NCBI RefSeq assembly: GCF_003434055.1
Contig: NZ_QVEX01000023.1
Span: 1-58,855 of the forward strand
Length of the DNA: 58,855 bases
Direction: 5' to 3'
DNA from: Enterocloster aldenensis
Lineage (GTDB): Bacteria; Bacillota; Clostridia; Lachnospirales; Lachnospiraceae
Shown here: in pieces, positions 28,372-37,447 of the stretch
How positions within the stretch are numbered: the stretch's first letter is position 1
How the letters are laid out: every line of letters begins with the position of its first letter
Position numbers and translations under genes: made by a program
Notes under the pieces: model-generated
What the model was told of the DNA's origin: nothing
Databases searched by the model: none
Seen by the model: the letters and a program-made list of their open reading frames with translations, nothing else

Positions 28372-29277
28372 CTACAGGATATCCCCCATATCTGCCAGCA
28401 GCGCATCTACTTTCTTCTTTTCCTCGGGAAGCAGGTCCCCTAAAGGCATCCTTGGAAGGCCTGCGTCAAATCCCTGGCACTTAAGCACATATTTGAATAC
28501 CTCATGCCAGTGCGGGTCATTGGTGTTGTATGTAATGAAGTAATCCACAAAAGGCTGGATCCTGGTCCAGTATTCATTGGCCTTGTCAATATCCTTTTCA
28601 ATGGTGCAGATATCGAACAGGGTGCGTGCGAATTTTGGGAAAATGGCCGGCATTCCGCTAAGCCATCCGTCTGCCTTTGCAAAGAAACCTTCCATAGGGG
28701 CGTAGTCATGGCCATACATCACGGTCAGCTTATCGCCGCAGTGGTATTTCAGTTCATGGATCCGGTTGGCATCCCCGTGCGCGGCCTTGATGCCATTGAT
28801 TAAGCCTTCATCCACCATGGCCTTAATCTCAACCGGTGTCATCTCATACCCGCAGAACCTGGGATTATTATAGAGGATGATATCAATGTCAATGGCTTCC
28901 CTCAGCTTCCTGAAGTGGTTCACCACCGCCCGTTTGTGCGGCTGCAGATAATACGGCATGATGACCAGGACCCCTTCTGCCCCGCACTTCTGCGCGTACT
29001 GGCTCAGCTCTATGGTCTGCGCCGTGGAGTACCTGCCGGTACCCGGGTACACAGGTACCTTGTGGTCCACGGATTTGATGATGCTTTCCATGATATACTT
29101 CTGCTCCCTGGTGGACATGGAAATATTGTCGCCGGTGCTGCCCACACAGGAAATACTGTGCGCCCCCTTATCCAGCACCCACTGGACATACCTTAATGTC
29201 TCCTTCTCATTGTAGGATTCATCTGCATTCCACATTGTCATTACTGCCGGCATAACGCCCTTTCCCACTGTTCCCAT
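28372..29277 (-). CDS. Dihydrodipicolinate synthase / N-acetylneuraminate lyase family protein
   Basis: A 301-residue class I aldolase-type TIM barrel. The catalytic tyrosine is in IILYNNPRFCGY near residue 135 and the Schiff-base lysine in GIKAAHGD near 168; the CVGSTGDNISM region corresponds to the substrate-carboxylate loop (usually GTTGE). It should cleave, condense or dehydrate a 2-oxo acid. As it heads the operon for a Liv transporter and an alcohol dehydrogenase, it is more likely a catabolic lyase (giving pyruvate and an aldehyde) than lysine-pathway DapA. Preceded by AGGAGG and by two possible operators at 29359 and 29407. Confidence 0.85.
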   Translation of the reverse strand: MGTVGKGVMPAVMTMWNADESYNEKETLRYVQWVLDKGAHSISCVGSTGDNISMSTREQKYIMESIIKSVDHKVPVYPGTGRYSTAQTIELSQYAQKCGAEGVLVIMPYYLQPHKRAVVNHFRKLREAIDIDIILYNNPRFCGYEMTPVEIKAMVDEGLINGIKAAHGDANRIHELKYHCGDKLTVMYGHDYAPMEGFFAKADGWLSGMPAIFPKFARTLFDICTIEKDIDKANEYWTRIQPFVDYFITYNTNDPHWHEVFKYVLKCQGFDAGLPRMPLGDLLPEEKKKVDALLADMGDIL

Positions 29278-29358
29278 AAGTTCTTTCCTCCTTAATTGAT
29301 AAAATAAAAGTTTCTTATAATAAACACATATGTGCTATTATCCTCTCCCGAAATATTT

Positions 29359-29378
29359 AATTAAAAATTAAAAATTTT
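29359..29378 (-). promoter_or_regulatory. 20-bp A/T motif shared with the etfB promoter region
   Basis: AATTAAAAATTAAAAATTTT here and AATTAAAAATTTAAAATTTT at 33647 agree at 19 of 20 positions. They lie 82 and 34 bp upstream of the lyase and etfB starts, in the same orientation. A common operator is proposed. Confidence 0.35.
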
Positions 29379-29406
29379 TTAAAAAAGAGCATACGTTACC
29401 CTTACC

Positions 29407-29423
29407 AACGTTAAATTAACGTT
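29407..29423. promoter_or_regulatory. Inverted repeat upstream of the lyase/Liv operon
   Basis: AACGTT-AAATT-AACGTT, two palindromic hexamers spaced by 5 bp, 130 bp upstream of the lyase gene. A candidate operator with no known owner. Confidence 0.3.
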
Positions 29424-29474
29424 CCTTATGCATCCCTCCTTCCCTTCACCCAGAACAGGCCTGGCACGGCCATA

Positions 29475-30116
29475 TCATTCGACCTTGCTTTTAATCCGTT
29501 CCTCCATATTCATGATATGGGTCTGAATCAGGCCGCGCACGGCCTGTACATCCCTTTCCTTTAACGCCTCCACCATCTTAAGGTGTTCATTGCACGCCAC
29601 CCGCTCATGAAACAGGGACGTGCCCGTGGTGGTCCGGATGACCATATACCGGTTGCTGAGCACCATATACAAATCCAGCAGGCATTGGTTTCCCGCCATC
29701 TCCACTAACTTTTTGTGGAACGCCATATCCGCCAGAAAATAATCATCGAATTTTCCCTCTTCAAAGTATACCCGGCTCTTTTCCACCATGAATTCCAGTT
29801 CCTTAAGCTGCATGGATGTAATGTCGCTGCCAAGCTTCACAAGGGCCTGCTCCTCAAACAGCAGCCTGGCCTCACAGACATCCGCAATGTCCTCCCTGGT
29901 GGCAACCGGGATTTCATATTTACCACCCGGCATCAATTCTACAATATGCTCATGGGCCATCCGCTTAAGGGCCTGGATAATCGGTGTCTTGCTGATCTGG
30001 TAACGCTCTGCCAGCTCGGTGGGGTCCAGCCTTGTCCCGGCTACGTAATCCCCGCTGACAAATCCCATACAGATTGTTTCATATACAATATCATCTAAGT
30101 TCTTTTTAAGTGACAT
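29475..30116 (-). CDS. GntR-family (FadR/FCD type) transcriptional regulator
   Basis: A 213-residue regulator. Residues 5-70 form the winged helix (LDPTELAERYQISKTPIIQA, RMAHEHIVELMPGG) and residues 80-205 an all-helical FCD ligand domain with the metal-type DMAFHKKLVEMAGN and a later NEHLKMVEAL segment. FCD regulators usually bind a carboxylic acid from the pathway they control. It lies between etfBA-glcD and the lyase/Liv operon on the same strand, so both are likely targets. Confidence 0.88.
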   Translation of the reverse strand: MSLKKNLDDIVYETICMGFVSGDYVAGTRLDPTELAERYQISKTPIIQALKRMAHEHIVELMPGGKYEIPVATREDIADVCEARLLFEEQALVKLGSDITSMQLKELEFMVEKSRVYFEEGKFDDYFLADMAFHKKLVEMAGNQCLLDLYMVLSNRYMVIRTTTGTSLFHERVACNEHLKMVEALKERDVQAVRGLIQTHIMNMEERIKSKVE

Positions 30117-30199
30117 ATGCTACTGGTACATCCCCTCTGTTTTTTTTAATGGTATCATTTTAAACCCGCATATGCAATCGGTAAAGTATCTAATTTCCC

Positions 30200-31609
30200 C
30201 TATTTACCGTGCAGGGCCACGATTTTACCCGGATTTAAAATGCAATGAGGGTCAAATGCCTTCTTGATTCCTTCCATCAGCCTCATCTGGCACGGACCGC
30301 ACTGTTCATCCAGATACATGCGCTTGGCATACCCAATCCCATGCTCGCCGGACACAAGTCCTCCGAAGTCCCTGGCCTTTGCGTACATTTTTTCAAACAC
30401 ATCCTGCTTTTTATATTCCCAGGCCTCCTGGTCCATATCATCCCTGCACAGATAAATATGCAGGTTTCCATCGCCCGCATGGCCAAAGCTGGGTATACGC
30501 ATCCCGGATGTCCCGGCCAGCTCATGGGTATATTTGATGAATTCCGCCACATGGCTTCTGGGAACCACCACGTCACATTCATCCATCTCCGTGGTGGAGG
30601 CCTTGATTGCCTCTAAAAAGGCTCCCCTGGCGTTCCACACGCTCTGCCTGCGCTCCTCGGTATCCACCAGGAACACATCCTTTGCCCCCAGCTCCAGGCA
30701 TAAATCCGCTGCCCGCCCGTAATTGCGTTCCACCTCTTCCCTGCTGTTTCCGTCAAATGTCATCAATATATATGCATCACTTCCCGTATCCGGGAACCGC
30801 TTCCCAAGGTAATCCTCTGCAAACATGATTGTATTGCGCTCCATGAACTCAATGGCCGTGGCCTGGACCTGTGCCTCTATGATCCGCGGCACGGATTCAA
30901 TGGCTGATTCCATGGTCCCAAAGGGCACCAGAAGGCTCACGGTCCTGGACGGAAGGGGAAGGAGTTTCAGGATTGCCTCCGTGATGATGCCCAGCGTGCC
31001 CTCCGAACCGATCATAAGGTTCAGCAGGCTGTAGCCTGAACTGTTTTTTACCACCTTGCCGCCCAGCCTCATCACCTCGCCGGAAGGAGACACCACCGTA
31101 AGACCCCTGACATAATCCCTGGTAACCCCATACTTGACCGCGCGCATCCCTCCGGCATTGGTACTGATATTCCCGCCAATGGTAGCTGACTTTTCCCCGG
31201 GGTCCGGTGGATAAAACAGGTTGTTTTCCTCCACGTAGGCTGCCAGGTCCATAAGGAGCACACCCGGCTCCACGGTGACGGTCAGGTTTTCCCTGTCCAG
31301 TTCCAGAATATGGTTCATGGCGGTCGTATCCAGCATGATTCCTCCATGTACGGCCACGGCGCCTCCCACCAGGCCGGTACCGGCTCCGCGCACAACCACC
31401 GGGATTGTTTTTTCCGATGCATAGGACATGACAGCCGCCACTTCCCCTGTGTCCATGACCTTTATAAGGACCTCCGGCATGGAGAATACTCCCCCCAGTT
31501 CGTCGTGTCCGTAATCCTCGCTGATTTCTTCCCCTGTAAACACACGGTCCGGGGAAACAGCTGTTTTTAAATAGGAAATGTCCTGTGAATCTATTTTCTT
31601 ATAGTTCAT
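30200..31609 (-). CDS. FAD-linked 2-hydroxyacid dehydrogenase (GlcD/LctD type)
   Basis: A 469-residue flavoprotein of the glycolate/D-lactate dehydrogenase family. The FAD-binding domain has [16 protein letters not shown] near residue 75 and [21 protein letters not shown] (position 135-155), then [11 protein letters not shown]. The C-terminal cap carries [11 protein letters not shown] and [11 protein letters not shown] and ends [11 protein letters not shown]. It overlaps etfA by 4 bp and is preceded by etfB-etfA, the gene order of lctBCD in Acetobacterium woodii, where the complex couples lactate oxidation with NAD to ferredoxin oxidation. The substrate could be lactate or another 2-hydroxy acid produced by the neighbouring pathway. 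Confidence 0.88.
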   Translation of the reverse strand: MNYKKIDSQDISYLKTAVSPDRVFTGEEISEDYGHDELGGVFSMPEVLIKVMDTGEVAAVMSYASEKTIPVVVRGAGTGLVGGAVAVHGGIMLDTTAMNHILELDRENLTVTVEPGVLLMDLAAYVEENNLFYPPDPGEKSATIGGNISTNAGGMRAVKYGVTRDYVRGLTVVSPSGEVMRLGGKVVKNSSGYSLLNLMIGSEGTLGIITEAILKLLPLPSRTVSLLVPFGTMESAIESVPRIIEAQVQATAIEFMERNTIMFAEDYLGKRFPDTGSDAYILMTFDGNSREEVERNYGRAADLCLELGAKDVFLVDTEERRQSVWNARGAFLEAIKASTTEMDECDVVVPRSHVAEFIKYTHELAGTSGMRIPSFGHAGDGNLHIYLCRDDMDQEAWEYKKQDVFEKMYAKARDFGGLVSGEHGIGYAKRMYLDEQCGPCQMRLMEGIKKAFDPHCILNPGKIVALHGK

Positions 31610-32802
31610 TCCAGTTCCCCCTTCAACTGTCTGATTAATTCCGGAATGATTTCGTATAAATCCCCCACGATTCCATAATGGGCCACATCAAAAATAGATG
31701 CCTTCTTATCCCTGTTCACCGCAATGATACAGTCCGCGCCCTTCATACCCGCGGCAAACTGGACAGAACCTGATATCCCGGCTGTTATGATCAGCTTTGG
31801 TTTTACCGTCCTTCCGCTTAAACCGATCTGCTGCCTGGGGTCGAACCAGCCATTTTCAACCAAAGGCCTGGTACAGGCCATCTGGGCTCCCAGCTGCTGC
31901 GCCAGCTGTTCCATCAGTTCCAGGTCTGCCTGCGATTTAACACCCCTGCCCACCGCGACAATCACGTCTGCCTCGGATATATCCACCTGCTTTTCCTTTG
32001 GCGTGCATCCCAGGACCTGTATCCTGTTATCCAGGAATCCTTCCTTTACATCCATATGTACCAGGGTTCCTGTGGGATGTTCCTTTTGTCCTGCCATGGA
32101 ACAGATCTTATACCTGACCGTACAGAACTGGGGCCTGTGCCTGGGCGTCACAATCTGCGCCATGATGTTGCCGCCAAAGGCAGGGCGGATCTGAACCAGG
32201 TCCGTATCCTCCTTCATCTGCAGCACGGTGCAGTCAGCCGTAAGGCCGGTCCTGAACCTGGCCGCTGTCCTGGGCGCCAGGGAGCGCCCGGTATTGGTGG
32301 CTCCCACCAGCACGGAGGAAGGTTTTATCTTCCGGATAAAATCCTCAAACACATTGGTATAGGAAAGCACGTTAAAATCAGCCAGGCCCGGATGGTCATA
32401 AAGGAATACCCGGTCCGCGCCGTATCCCAGAAGCGTTTCCGCCTGTTTTTCCATCCCGCTTCCCATTACAAGGACATAAACAGGATGTCCAATCTGTTCT
32501 GCCAGCTCCCTTGCCTTTCCCAGAAGTTCCAATGTAACAGGGTGGATGGACTCCCCGTCATGCTCCGCATAAACAGCAATCCCCCGCCATTCCTTTTTAT
32601 CCACGGATGCGGGCGCCTCTTCCTCCACCCACCGCACAACGCCCTCCGGTCCCTTCTTTACACACAGGCGGCACATCCTGCAGGCAGCCGTAATGGACAG
32701 GCTTTTCCCCTGCCCTGTAATTGCACCAAAGGGACAGAGCGCCTGAAGCTGCTTTGCGGATTCCGTTGTCACCTTATCCTGGTTTATCTCTAAATATGCC
32801 AT
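31606..32802 (-). CDS. etfA: Electron transfer flavoprotein alpha subunit with N-terminal Fe-S domain
   Basis: About 398 residues, longer than plain EtfA (about 330) because of an N-terminal ferredoxin-like segment: cysteines 23 (LCPFGAI), 41, 44 and 47 (CRMCRLC) could bind one 4Fe-4S cluster, as in LctC of the electron-confurcating lactate dehydrogenase. The body shows the adenine-nucleotide fold ([20 protein letters not shown]) and the FAD-binding C-terminal domain ([60 protein letters not shown]). The ATG at 32802 has GTGAGG upstream; that GTG is itself an in-frame but unlikely start. Confidence 0.93.
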   Translation of the reverse strand: MAYLEINQDKVTTESAKQLQALCPFGAITGQGKSLSITAACRMCRLCVKKGPEGVVRWVEEEAPASVDKKEWRGIAVYAEHDGESIHPVTLELLGKARELAEQIGHPVYVLVMGSGMEKQAETLLGYGADRVFLYDHPGLADFNVLSYTNVFEDFIRKIKPSSVLVGATNTGRSLAPRTAARFRTGLTADCTVLQMKEDTDLVQIRPAFGGNIMAQIVTPRHRPQFCTVRYKICSMAGQKEHPTGTLVHMDVKEGFLDNRIQVLGCTPKEKQVDISEADVIVAVGRGVKSQADLELMEQLAQQLGAQMACTRPLVENGWFDPRQQIGLSGRTVKPKLIITAGISGSVQFAAGMKGADCIIAVNRDKKASIFDVAHYGIVGDLYEIIPELIRQLKGELE

Positions 32803-32824
32803 GGTATACCTCACTTCAAACAGC

Positions 32825-33613
32825 TTATATGAACTTATGTTTCCTCAGGACTGCAGCCATTGCCTGGGCCAGCTCCCGGCCGGTCCCTTCCATGATTTCC
32901 TTATCCGTCTTCTTATCAGGCGGGAAAATGCGTTCCACCTGGGTAGGCGATCCCTTAAGGCCATAGTGGCCGGGATCCCTGTCCTCCAGGTCATCCAGAC
33001 CCATAACCTTGATACAGCCCGGGTCCATCCCAATCCTTCTCTTATAGGAAGGAAGCCTGGGCGTGTTCACATCCTTGTCCACGGTTAACAGACATGGCAG
33101 TTCCATCTTCTGTGTCTGTATCTTATTCTCCAGGTTCATCCTCACCGTCACGAAGGTATCCCCTGTTTCCAGGACCTCCAGTATATTGGCGCCGTGGGCA
33201 ATCCCCAGGAACTCGGCTGTTTCCGCCCCTACCTGGGCCGTGTCCCCGTCCGTGGTCTGCTTCCCGCACAGGATCAGGTCATAGGTTCCTGATTGACGGA
33301 TGCCCTGGGATAAGGTATGGCTTGTGGCGCACACATCCGCGCCCGCAAAGCATCGGTCCGAGATCAGGTATCCTCTCTCCGCCCCCATGCATACGGCTTC
33401 CAAAAGCACTTCCCTGGCCTGGTCCGGCCCCATGGTAATGACAGAAACATGTCCATCTGTCCTTGCCCCAAGCTCCAGCCCCAATTCCAGCGCATATAAA
33501 TCATATGGATTCATCTTAGCCTCAATACCATCCCGCTTCAGTACGCCTGTAACCGGATCCACCTCCACGCTGGTGGTTCCCGGCACCTGCTTGATGCATA
33601 CCAGAATCTCCAT
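32825..33613 (-). CDS. etfB: Electron transfer flavoprotein beta subunit
   Basis: A 262-residue EtfB. It opens MEILVCIKQVPGTTSVEVDP and contains the conserved DLYALELGLELG, TMGPDQAREVLLEAVCMGAE, LILCGKQTTDGDTAQVGAET and the late RRIGMD region. First gene of etfB-etfA-glcD, 22 bp before etfA. In bifurcating Etfs the beta subunit holds the second FAD. Good AGGAGG. A 20-bp motif shared with the lyase promoter lies 34 bp upstream. Confidence 0.93.
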   Translation of the reverse strand: MEILVCIKQVPGTTSVEVDPVTGVLKRDGIEAKMNPYDLYALELGLELGARTDGHVSVITMGPDQAREVLLEAVCMGAERGYLISDRCFAGADVCATSHTLSQGIRQSGTYDLILCGKQTTDGDTAQVGAETAEFLGIAHGANILEVLETGDTFVTVRMNLENKIQTQKMELPCLLTVDKDVNTPRLPSYKRRIGMDPGCIKVMGLDDLEDRDPGHYGLKGSPTQVERIFPPDKKTDKEIMEGTGRELAQAMAAVLRKHKFI

Positions 33614-33646
33614 TGCTTCCTCCTGTTGTGTTGAACTTCTTTTCAG

Positions 33647-33666
33647 AATTAAAAATTTAAAATTTT
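33647..33666 (-). promoter_or_regulatory. 20-bp A/T motif shared with the lyase promoter region
   Basis: AATTAAAAATTTAAAATTTT, one mismatch from the copy at 29359. It is followed on the plus strand by a TGTATACA palindrome, which may add to the site. Confidence 0.35.
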
Positions 33667-33824
33667 GTATACACTGTTTATGATTAAATCATAGCATATG
33701 ACTACATCCAACACAATGCCTATAATATCCAAATTAAAAATATTTTTTTGTGCATTTTATACATCAACCAGCGCCGCTCTCCTTCCAGCCCCCACAATAT
33801 AAAACTTACCCTAAAAATCCACCC

Positions 33825-33853
33825 TTGACAGCTCCTGGATTGCATGTTATATT
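33825..33853 (+). promoter_or_regulatory. Sigma-A promoter of the GntR/ABC operon
   Basis: TTGACA (33825-33830) and TATATT (33848-33853) with a 17-bp spacer; the -10 is overlapped by the operator at 33849. Confidence 0.8.
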
Positions 33854-33877
33854 GTGTATATACGATATGCACAATAT
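33849..33877 (+). promoter_or_regulatory. Operator for the YtrA-type GntR repressor
   Basis: ATATTGTGTATA-TACGA-TATGCACAATAT, an inverted repeat with 11 of 12 positions matched. It overlaps the -10 and start site and precedes a YtrA-type gene; such repressors typically bind their own promoter. Confidence 0.65.
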
Positions 33878-33938
33878 AATCATCCAAACAATCATGATTG
33901 CCACAAATACAACAACCCCATACCACGGAGGCAGCGCA

Positions 33939-34313
33939 GTGAATATCATTATCAGCAATTCCAGCGGAAAACCAATCTATGAACAGATAACATCCCAGAT
34001 AAAGAACATGATCATGACAGGCCAGCTGGATGCAGGCGATTCCCTGCCAAGCATGAGGACACTTGCAAAGGAACTGAGGATCAGCGTCATTACCACCAAG
34101 CGCGCTTATCATGACCTGGAGCAGGAAGGATTCATTGAAACCATAACCGGAAAAGGAAGCTTTGTGGCTGCAAAGGATACCGAGGTCATCCGGGAGGGGA
34201 ACCTGCGGATTGCGGAGGAATATCTGACAAAAGCAGCTGACCTGGCTAAAAAGAGCGGCATTTCGTTAAAGGAACTGATGGAAGTGCTGGAACTTATATA
34301 TAACGGAGAGTGA
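33939..34313 (+). CDS. YtrA-type GntR-family regulator
   Basis: A 124-residue short GntR regulator: N-terminal winged helix (GKPIYEQITSQIKNMIMTGQ, LPSMRTLAKELRISVITTKR, ITGKGSFVA) and a short helical dimerisation tail, without a ligand domain. I start it at the GTG at 33939, six nt after GGAGG, giving VNIIISNSSGKP; the frame is open much further upstream but would cover the promoter. It heads an operon with an ABC exporter (34324, 35199) and probably represses it, as YtrA does for envelope-stress exporters. Confidence 0.88.
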   Translation: MNIIISNSSGKPIYEQITSQIKNMIMTGQLDAGDSLPSMRTLAKELRISVITTKRAYHDLEQEGFIETITGKGSFVAAKDTEVIREGNLRIAEEYLTKAADLAKKSGISLKELMEVLELIYNGE

Positions 34314-34323
34314 GGAGATGTCC

Positions 34324-35202
34324 ATGGAGTACGCAGTGAACATAAGAGGGCTTTCTAAAGCCTACAAGGATTTTTCCCTGAAGGATGTTGACATCTTACT
34401 TCCAAAGGGAGCCATCATGGGGCTGATAGGGGAAAACGGGGCCGGCAAATCCACCACCCTTAAGGCCATGCTGGATATTGTCCGGCGTGACAGCGGCGGG
34501 GTTGAGATACTGGGCCTGGACCTGGACACGGACCAGCAGCGTATCAAGGAACAGATTGGGGTTGTGTGGGGCGAAAGTCATTTCCATGAATTCCTGGACG
34601 GGATACAGGTATCCCATATGCTGGGCAGGATTTACAGAAACTGGGACCAGGAACTGTTCCTGGATTACATGGGCCGTTTTGCCCTGCCCGGGAAGAAGAA
34701 GATAAAGGATTATTCCAAGGGAATGCAGATGAAGCTGTCCATTGCGGCTGCTTTGAGCCACCATCCCAGTCTGCTGATCCTGGATGAGGCAACCAGCGGC
34801 CTGGACCCGGTTGTCAGGGATGAAATCCTGGATATATTATTTGGATTCATTGAGGACGGCGAGCATTCCGTGCTGATTTCCTCCCACATCACCAGTGACC
34901 TGGATAAGGTGGCCGACTATATCACCATGATCCACAACGGTTCCATCCTGTTTTCAGAAGAAAAAGATGCCTTAATCGAGGACATGGGAATCATCAAATG
35001 CAGCCAGGAGGAACTTCAAAGCCTTAAAGAACTGGAAAGCCGCGGCGGGATTACCATCGTGGGCGTCCGCCAAAGCGCATACCAGTCAGAGTGCCTGGTG
35101 CGCAGCAGCCGGGAAGTAATGGAGCGCTATCCAGCCCTGGTCATGGACCGCACCAATATTGAGGAAATCATGCTGTTTTATGTAAGGGGGCAGATGCGAT
35201 GA
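34324..35202 (+). CDS. ABC transporter ATP-binding protein (YtrB-like)
   Basis: A 292-residue ATPase: Walker A GLIGENGAGKSTTLKAMLDI near residue 40, signature YSKGMQMKLSIAAAL, Walker B LLILDEATSGLDP and a C-terminal extension of about 80 residues as in exporters of the antibiotic or lipid type. ATG at 34324 is favoured because GAGGAG lies 6 nt upstream; the ATG at 34318 overlaps that site. The stop overlaps the start of the membrane partner by 4 bp. Confidence 0.9.
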   Translation: MEYAVNIRGLSKAYKDFSLKDVDILLPKGAIMGLIGENGAGKSTTLKAMLDIVRRDSGGVEILGLDLDTDQQRIKEQIGVVWGESHFHEFLDGIQVSHMLGRIYRNWDQELFLDYMGRFALPGKKKIKDYSKGMQMKLSIAAALSHHPSLLILDEATSGLDPVVRDEILDILFGFIEDGEHSVLISSHITSDLDKVADYITMIHNGSILFSEEKDALIEDMGIIKCSQEELQSLKELESRGGITIVGVRQSAYQSECLVRSSREVMERYPALVMDRTNIEEIMLFYVRGQMR

Positions 35203-35840
35203 AAGGATTACTATTAAAAGATCTTTATTGTTTAGGACAGAACGTCAAGAGCCTGTTATTCATCATTGTCATATGGGGTCTTGTCTTCCTTCCGCAAAAG
35301 GATGGCGGACTGCTGCTCATATCCCTGTCCATGATGGTAAGCGCAATGTTTACCTTCACCCTTTCTTCCTATGACAGACAGGTGAAGTGGGATACCTATG
35401 CGCTGAGCATGCCCCTTTCAAGGACCGCCATGGTCCAGGAAAAATACATCGTTTCCATACTGATGCTTATGGCCGCGGCCGCCATATCCTTTCCCCTGAC
35501 AGGCCTTGCCTGGCTGATCCGTACCGGGGGAATCGATGCGGAGTTTCTGTATGCAATGTATACAACCCTTCTGACAGGTACGGCCATATCGCTAATCTAC
35601 ACAGCCCTGGCCCTTCCCTGTTCCCTGTGGCTTGGCGCTGAAAAGGGCCGTTACATCCCCAGCGTGCTGTTTGCAGCCATCTTCTTTGCAGGTATCGCCA
35701 TGGCCCGGGGCGGCAGGCTTAAGGCCATGAGCCCGGACCTCCTGTCCAATTTCGCCATACTGCTGCTGGGTCTGTCACTGCTGGTTTTTGCAGGATCCTA
35801 TTTTATAAGCATTTCCATTTACAGGAAGAAAGAATTTTAA
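35199..35840 (+). CDS. ABC-2 type membrane permease
   Basis: A 213-residue protein with six hydrophobic segments, beginning MKGLLLKDLYCLGQNVKSLL like ABC-2 permeases of the YtrC/BcrB size class and ending SIYRKKEF. The cytoplasmic YDRQVKWDTYALSMPLSRTA segment is the usual coupling region (YE..W..ylLSLPvsr). It forms the exporter with the ATPase at 34324; the cargo is unknown. Confidence 0.85.
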   Translation: MKGLLLKDLYCLGQNVKSLLFIIVIWGLVFLPQKDGGLLLISLSMMVSAMFTFTLSSYDRQVKWDTYALSMPLSRTAMVQEKYIVSILMLMAAAAISFPLTGLAWLIRTGGIDAEFLYAMYTTLLTGTAISLIYTALALPCSLWLGAEKGRYIPSVLFAAIFFAGIAMARGGRLKAMSPDLLSNFAILLLGLSLLVFAGSYFISISIYRKKEF

Positions 35841-35890
35841 ACCATCCGGGCAGGAGGCCAAAAAAACTGGGCACTTGCCTGGAACCGTCC

Positions 35891-35952
35891 AGAAAGGGGC
35901 AGCTGTTCCTGGAGGGAATCCCCATATCCCCCAGGTCCGGCTGCCCCTTTCT
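35891..35952. terminator. Bidirectional terminator between convergent genes
   Basis: AGAAAGGGGCAGC (35891-35903) pairs with GGCTGCCCCTTTCT (35939-35952) around a GGAGGG...CCC inner hairpin, between the ABC permease and the convergent DUF6106-like gene. Confidence 0.7.
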
Positions 35953-35985
35953 CCTTATCATATCATGCCGTGGTTCCCAATCCGG

Positions 35986-36486
35986 CTACATCACAAGCTT
36001 TCTGGGAAATGTCCTCCTCATGGCGCCAATCATCTTCTCATTGGGCTCAATCAGGACCTTGAAGCTGTCTGCCCCCTTCTGGTACATAAGTGCATATACC
36101 TTGGCTTCCTTCCTGCCGGATGAAAAATCCTTTATCCTGGCGCCCTGACGCTCATAATCCTTTAACACAAAGGAATCAGCCGGAGCCACCACCTGCACAT
36201 CCTCTTTGTCACAGTCAAATACCCGCTTCCTCCTGGCCTTGCCCAGGATGCGGTCCACGCTGAGCCCGCCTTCTGCAAACAGGTATTCATATTCCACGCT
36301 CATGTTCAGGAAAACAAAATAAGTACCTGCCGCCGCTGCCAGGAGGAATATGATCCCAAATATGGTCTGCATGGCCAGGAAGGCTGCAAGGACACACAGG
36401 ACAATCATCAATATCTTAAGGGGAATGGCATAGGCCGGGTCTTTCCTTTTCACAAGCCACTCTACGTAATTATCATCGTTCATCAT
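35986..36486 (-). CDS. Small membrane protein, DUF6106-like
   Basis: About 166 residues. A short N-terminal soluble part (MMNDDNYVEWLVKRKDPAYA) is followed by two adjacent hydrophobic segments (about residues 20-60) and a C-terminal soluble domain with VEYEYLFAEGGLSVDRILGK and RKRVFDCDKEDVQVVAP, resembling a membrane-linked PH-like domain. The family is widespread in Lachnospiraceae; no function is known to me. ATG at 36486 follows AAGGAG. Confidence 0.7.
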   Translation of the reverse strand: MMNDDNYVEWLVKRKDPAYAIPLKILMIVLCVLAAFLAMQTIFGIIFLLAAAAGTYFVFLNMSVEYEYLFAEGGLSVDRILGKARRKRVFDCDKEDVQVVAPADSFVLKDYERQGARIKDFSSGRKEAKVYALMYQKGADSFKVLIEPNEKMIGAMRRTFPRKLVM

Positions 36487-36571
36487 GGTCTCTCCTTTTA
36501 TCATGTGGTAAATGTTCTGATTTGCATATTTCCCATTATACAATAGTTTGCCCCATATTTCCAGTCATACC

Positions 36572-37039
36572 TTACAGGCTTTTAAGGAAAGGCAGCATCC
36601 GCTCCATATTCTCCACGGTCCTCCGGTTGATATAATGCTCAATCTTCTCCACCTGTTCCAGTTCACTGTCCGTATGGTTCAGGGCGCAGAAGAATTCCTG
36701 CAGCACCCGGTGCCTGTGCAGCAGATACCGTCCCTGCGCATGCCCCTTGTCCGTAACCATGACGGCGCCGTATTTCCTAAAATCAATATAGCCCGCTGCC
36801 TTCAGGTTATCCAACATCTTGGATGCGGAGGAAGGGCGCACATGCAGGTTGGCGGCCAGAAGGCTTACCCGCACCGGATATCCCTCCGCTTCCATGCGGC
36901 AGACCATTTCCAGATAATCTTCCATGGAAGACGTCAGCTCATCCACATTTGCCCGCTCATATCCTTTCATGGTATAGAACCCTTCATTATCCATGGCAGA
37001 TCTGTTTTTTTCATGATTTCCACCCATACCAGTAACCAA
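36572..37039 (-). CDS. DtxR/MntR-family metal-dependent regulator
   Basis: A 155-residue repressor. The winged helix shows SSMEDYLEMVCRMEAEGYPV, then VRVSLLAANLHVRPSSASKM and YGAVMVTDKGHAQGRYLLHR; the metal/dimer domain has RHRVLQEFF, the ExxxE...H pattern of DSELEQVEKIEHYI and MERMLPFL. It lacks the SH3 third domain, so it belongs to the short MntR-like group. Start is TTG at 37039, six nt after AGGAGG; later ATGs have no ribosome binding site. It is divergent from feoAB across 74 bp and probably represses it when Fe(II) or Mn(II) is plentiful. Confidence 0.88.
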   Translation of the reverse strand: MVTGMGGNHEKNRSAMDNEGFYTMKGYERANVDELTSSMEDYLEMVCRMEAEGYPVRVSLLAANLHVRPSSASKMLDNLKAAGYIDFRKYGAVMVTDKGHAQGRYLLHRHRVLQEFFCALNHTDSELEQVEKIEHYINRRTVENMERMLPFLKSL

Positions 37040-37113
37040 AGCATACCTCCTGCAATATTATAAGAGTAAGAAAATGTTTCCCTATCCTAAATCTATTGCG
37101 AGGTATTGTAATT

Positions 37114-37347
37114 ATGAAAGAAAATCATTGTCTGAATGATATAAAGCCCGGACAGCGGGCACACGTGAAAGAACTGACTGCCTGCGGCAGCATCCGCAGA
37201 CGCCTTTTGGATATCGGCCTGGTTGAGGACACGGAAGTGGAATGTCTGGGCCAGAGCCCTCTTGGCGACCCATGCGCCTACCTGATACGGGGCGCTGTCA
37301 TCGCCATACGTTCCGAGGACTGCAGGGGTATCCTGATTCATGAATGA
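37114..37347 (+). CDS. feoA: Ferrous iron transport protein FeoA
   Basis: A 77-residue SH3-like protein with IKPGQRAHVKELTACGSIRR, RLLDIGLVEDTEVECLGQSP and the end YLIRGAVIAIRSEDCRGI. It assists FeoB on the cytoplasmic side. ATG at 37114 has GAGGT nine nt upstream. feoB follows after 100 bp. Confidence 0.92.
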   Translation: MKENHCLNDIKPGQRAHVKELTACGSIRRRLLDIGLVEDTEVECLGQSPLGDPCAYLIRGAVIAIRSEDCRGILIHE

Positions 37348-37447
37348 TGCTTAACGATGAAAATTCAAGTTTGATAATCCAAAAATAATGATCCAAGAAT
37401 GATGGTTCTTAAATATAAATCTAAAAATATTTAAAAGGAGTATTAAA

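Noticed and set aside
36548..37063. A 171-codon frame opposite the DtxR-type gene
   Set aside because: Antisense of a recognisable regulator; no start signal.
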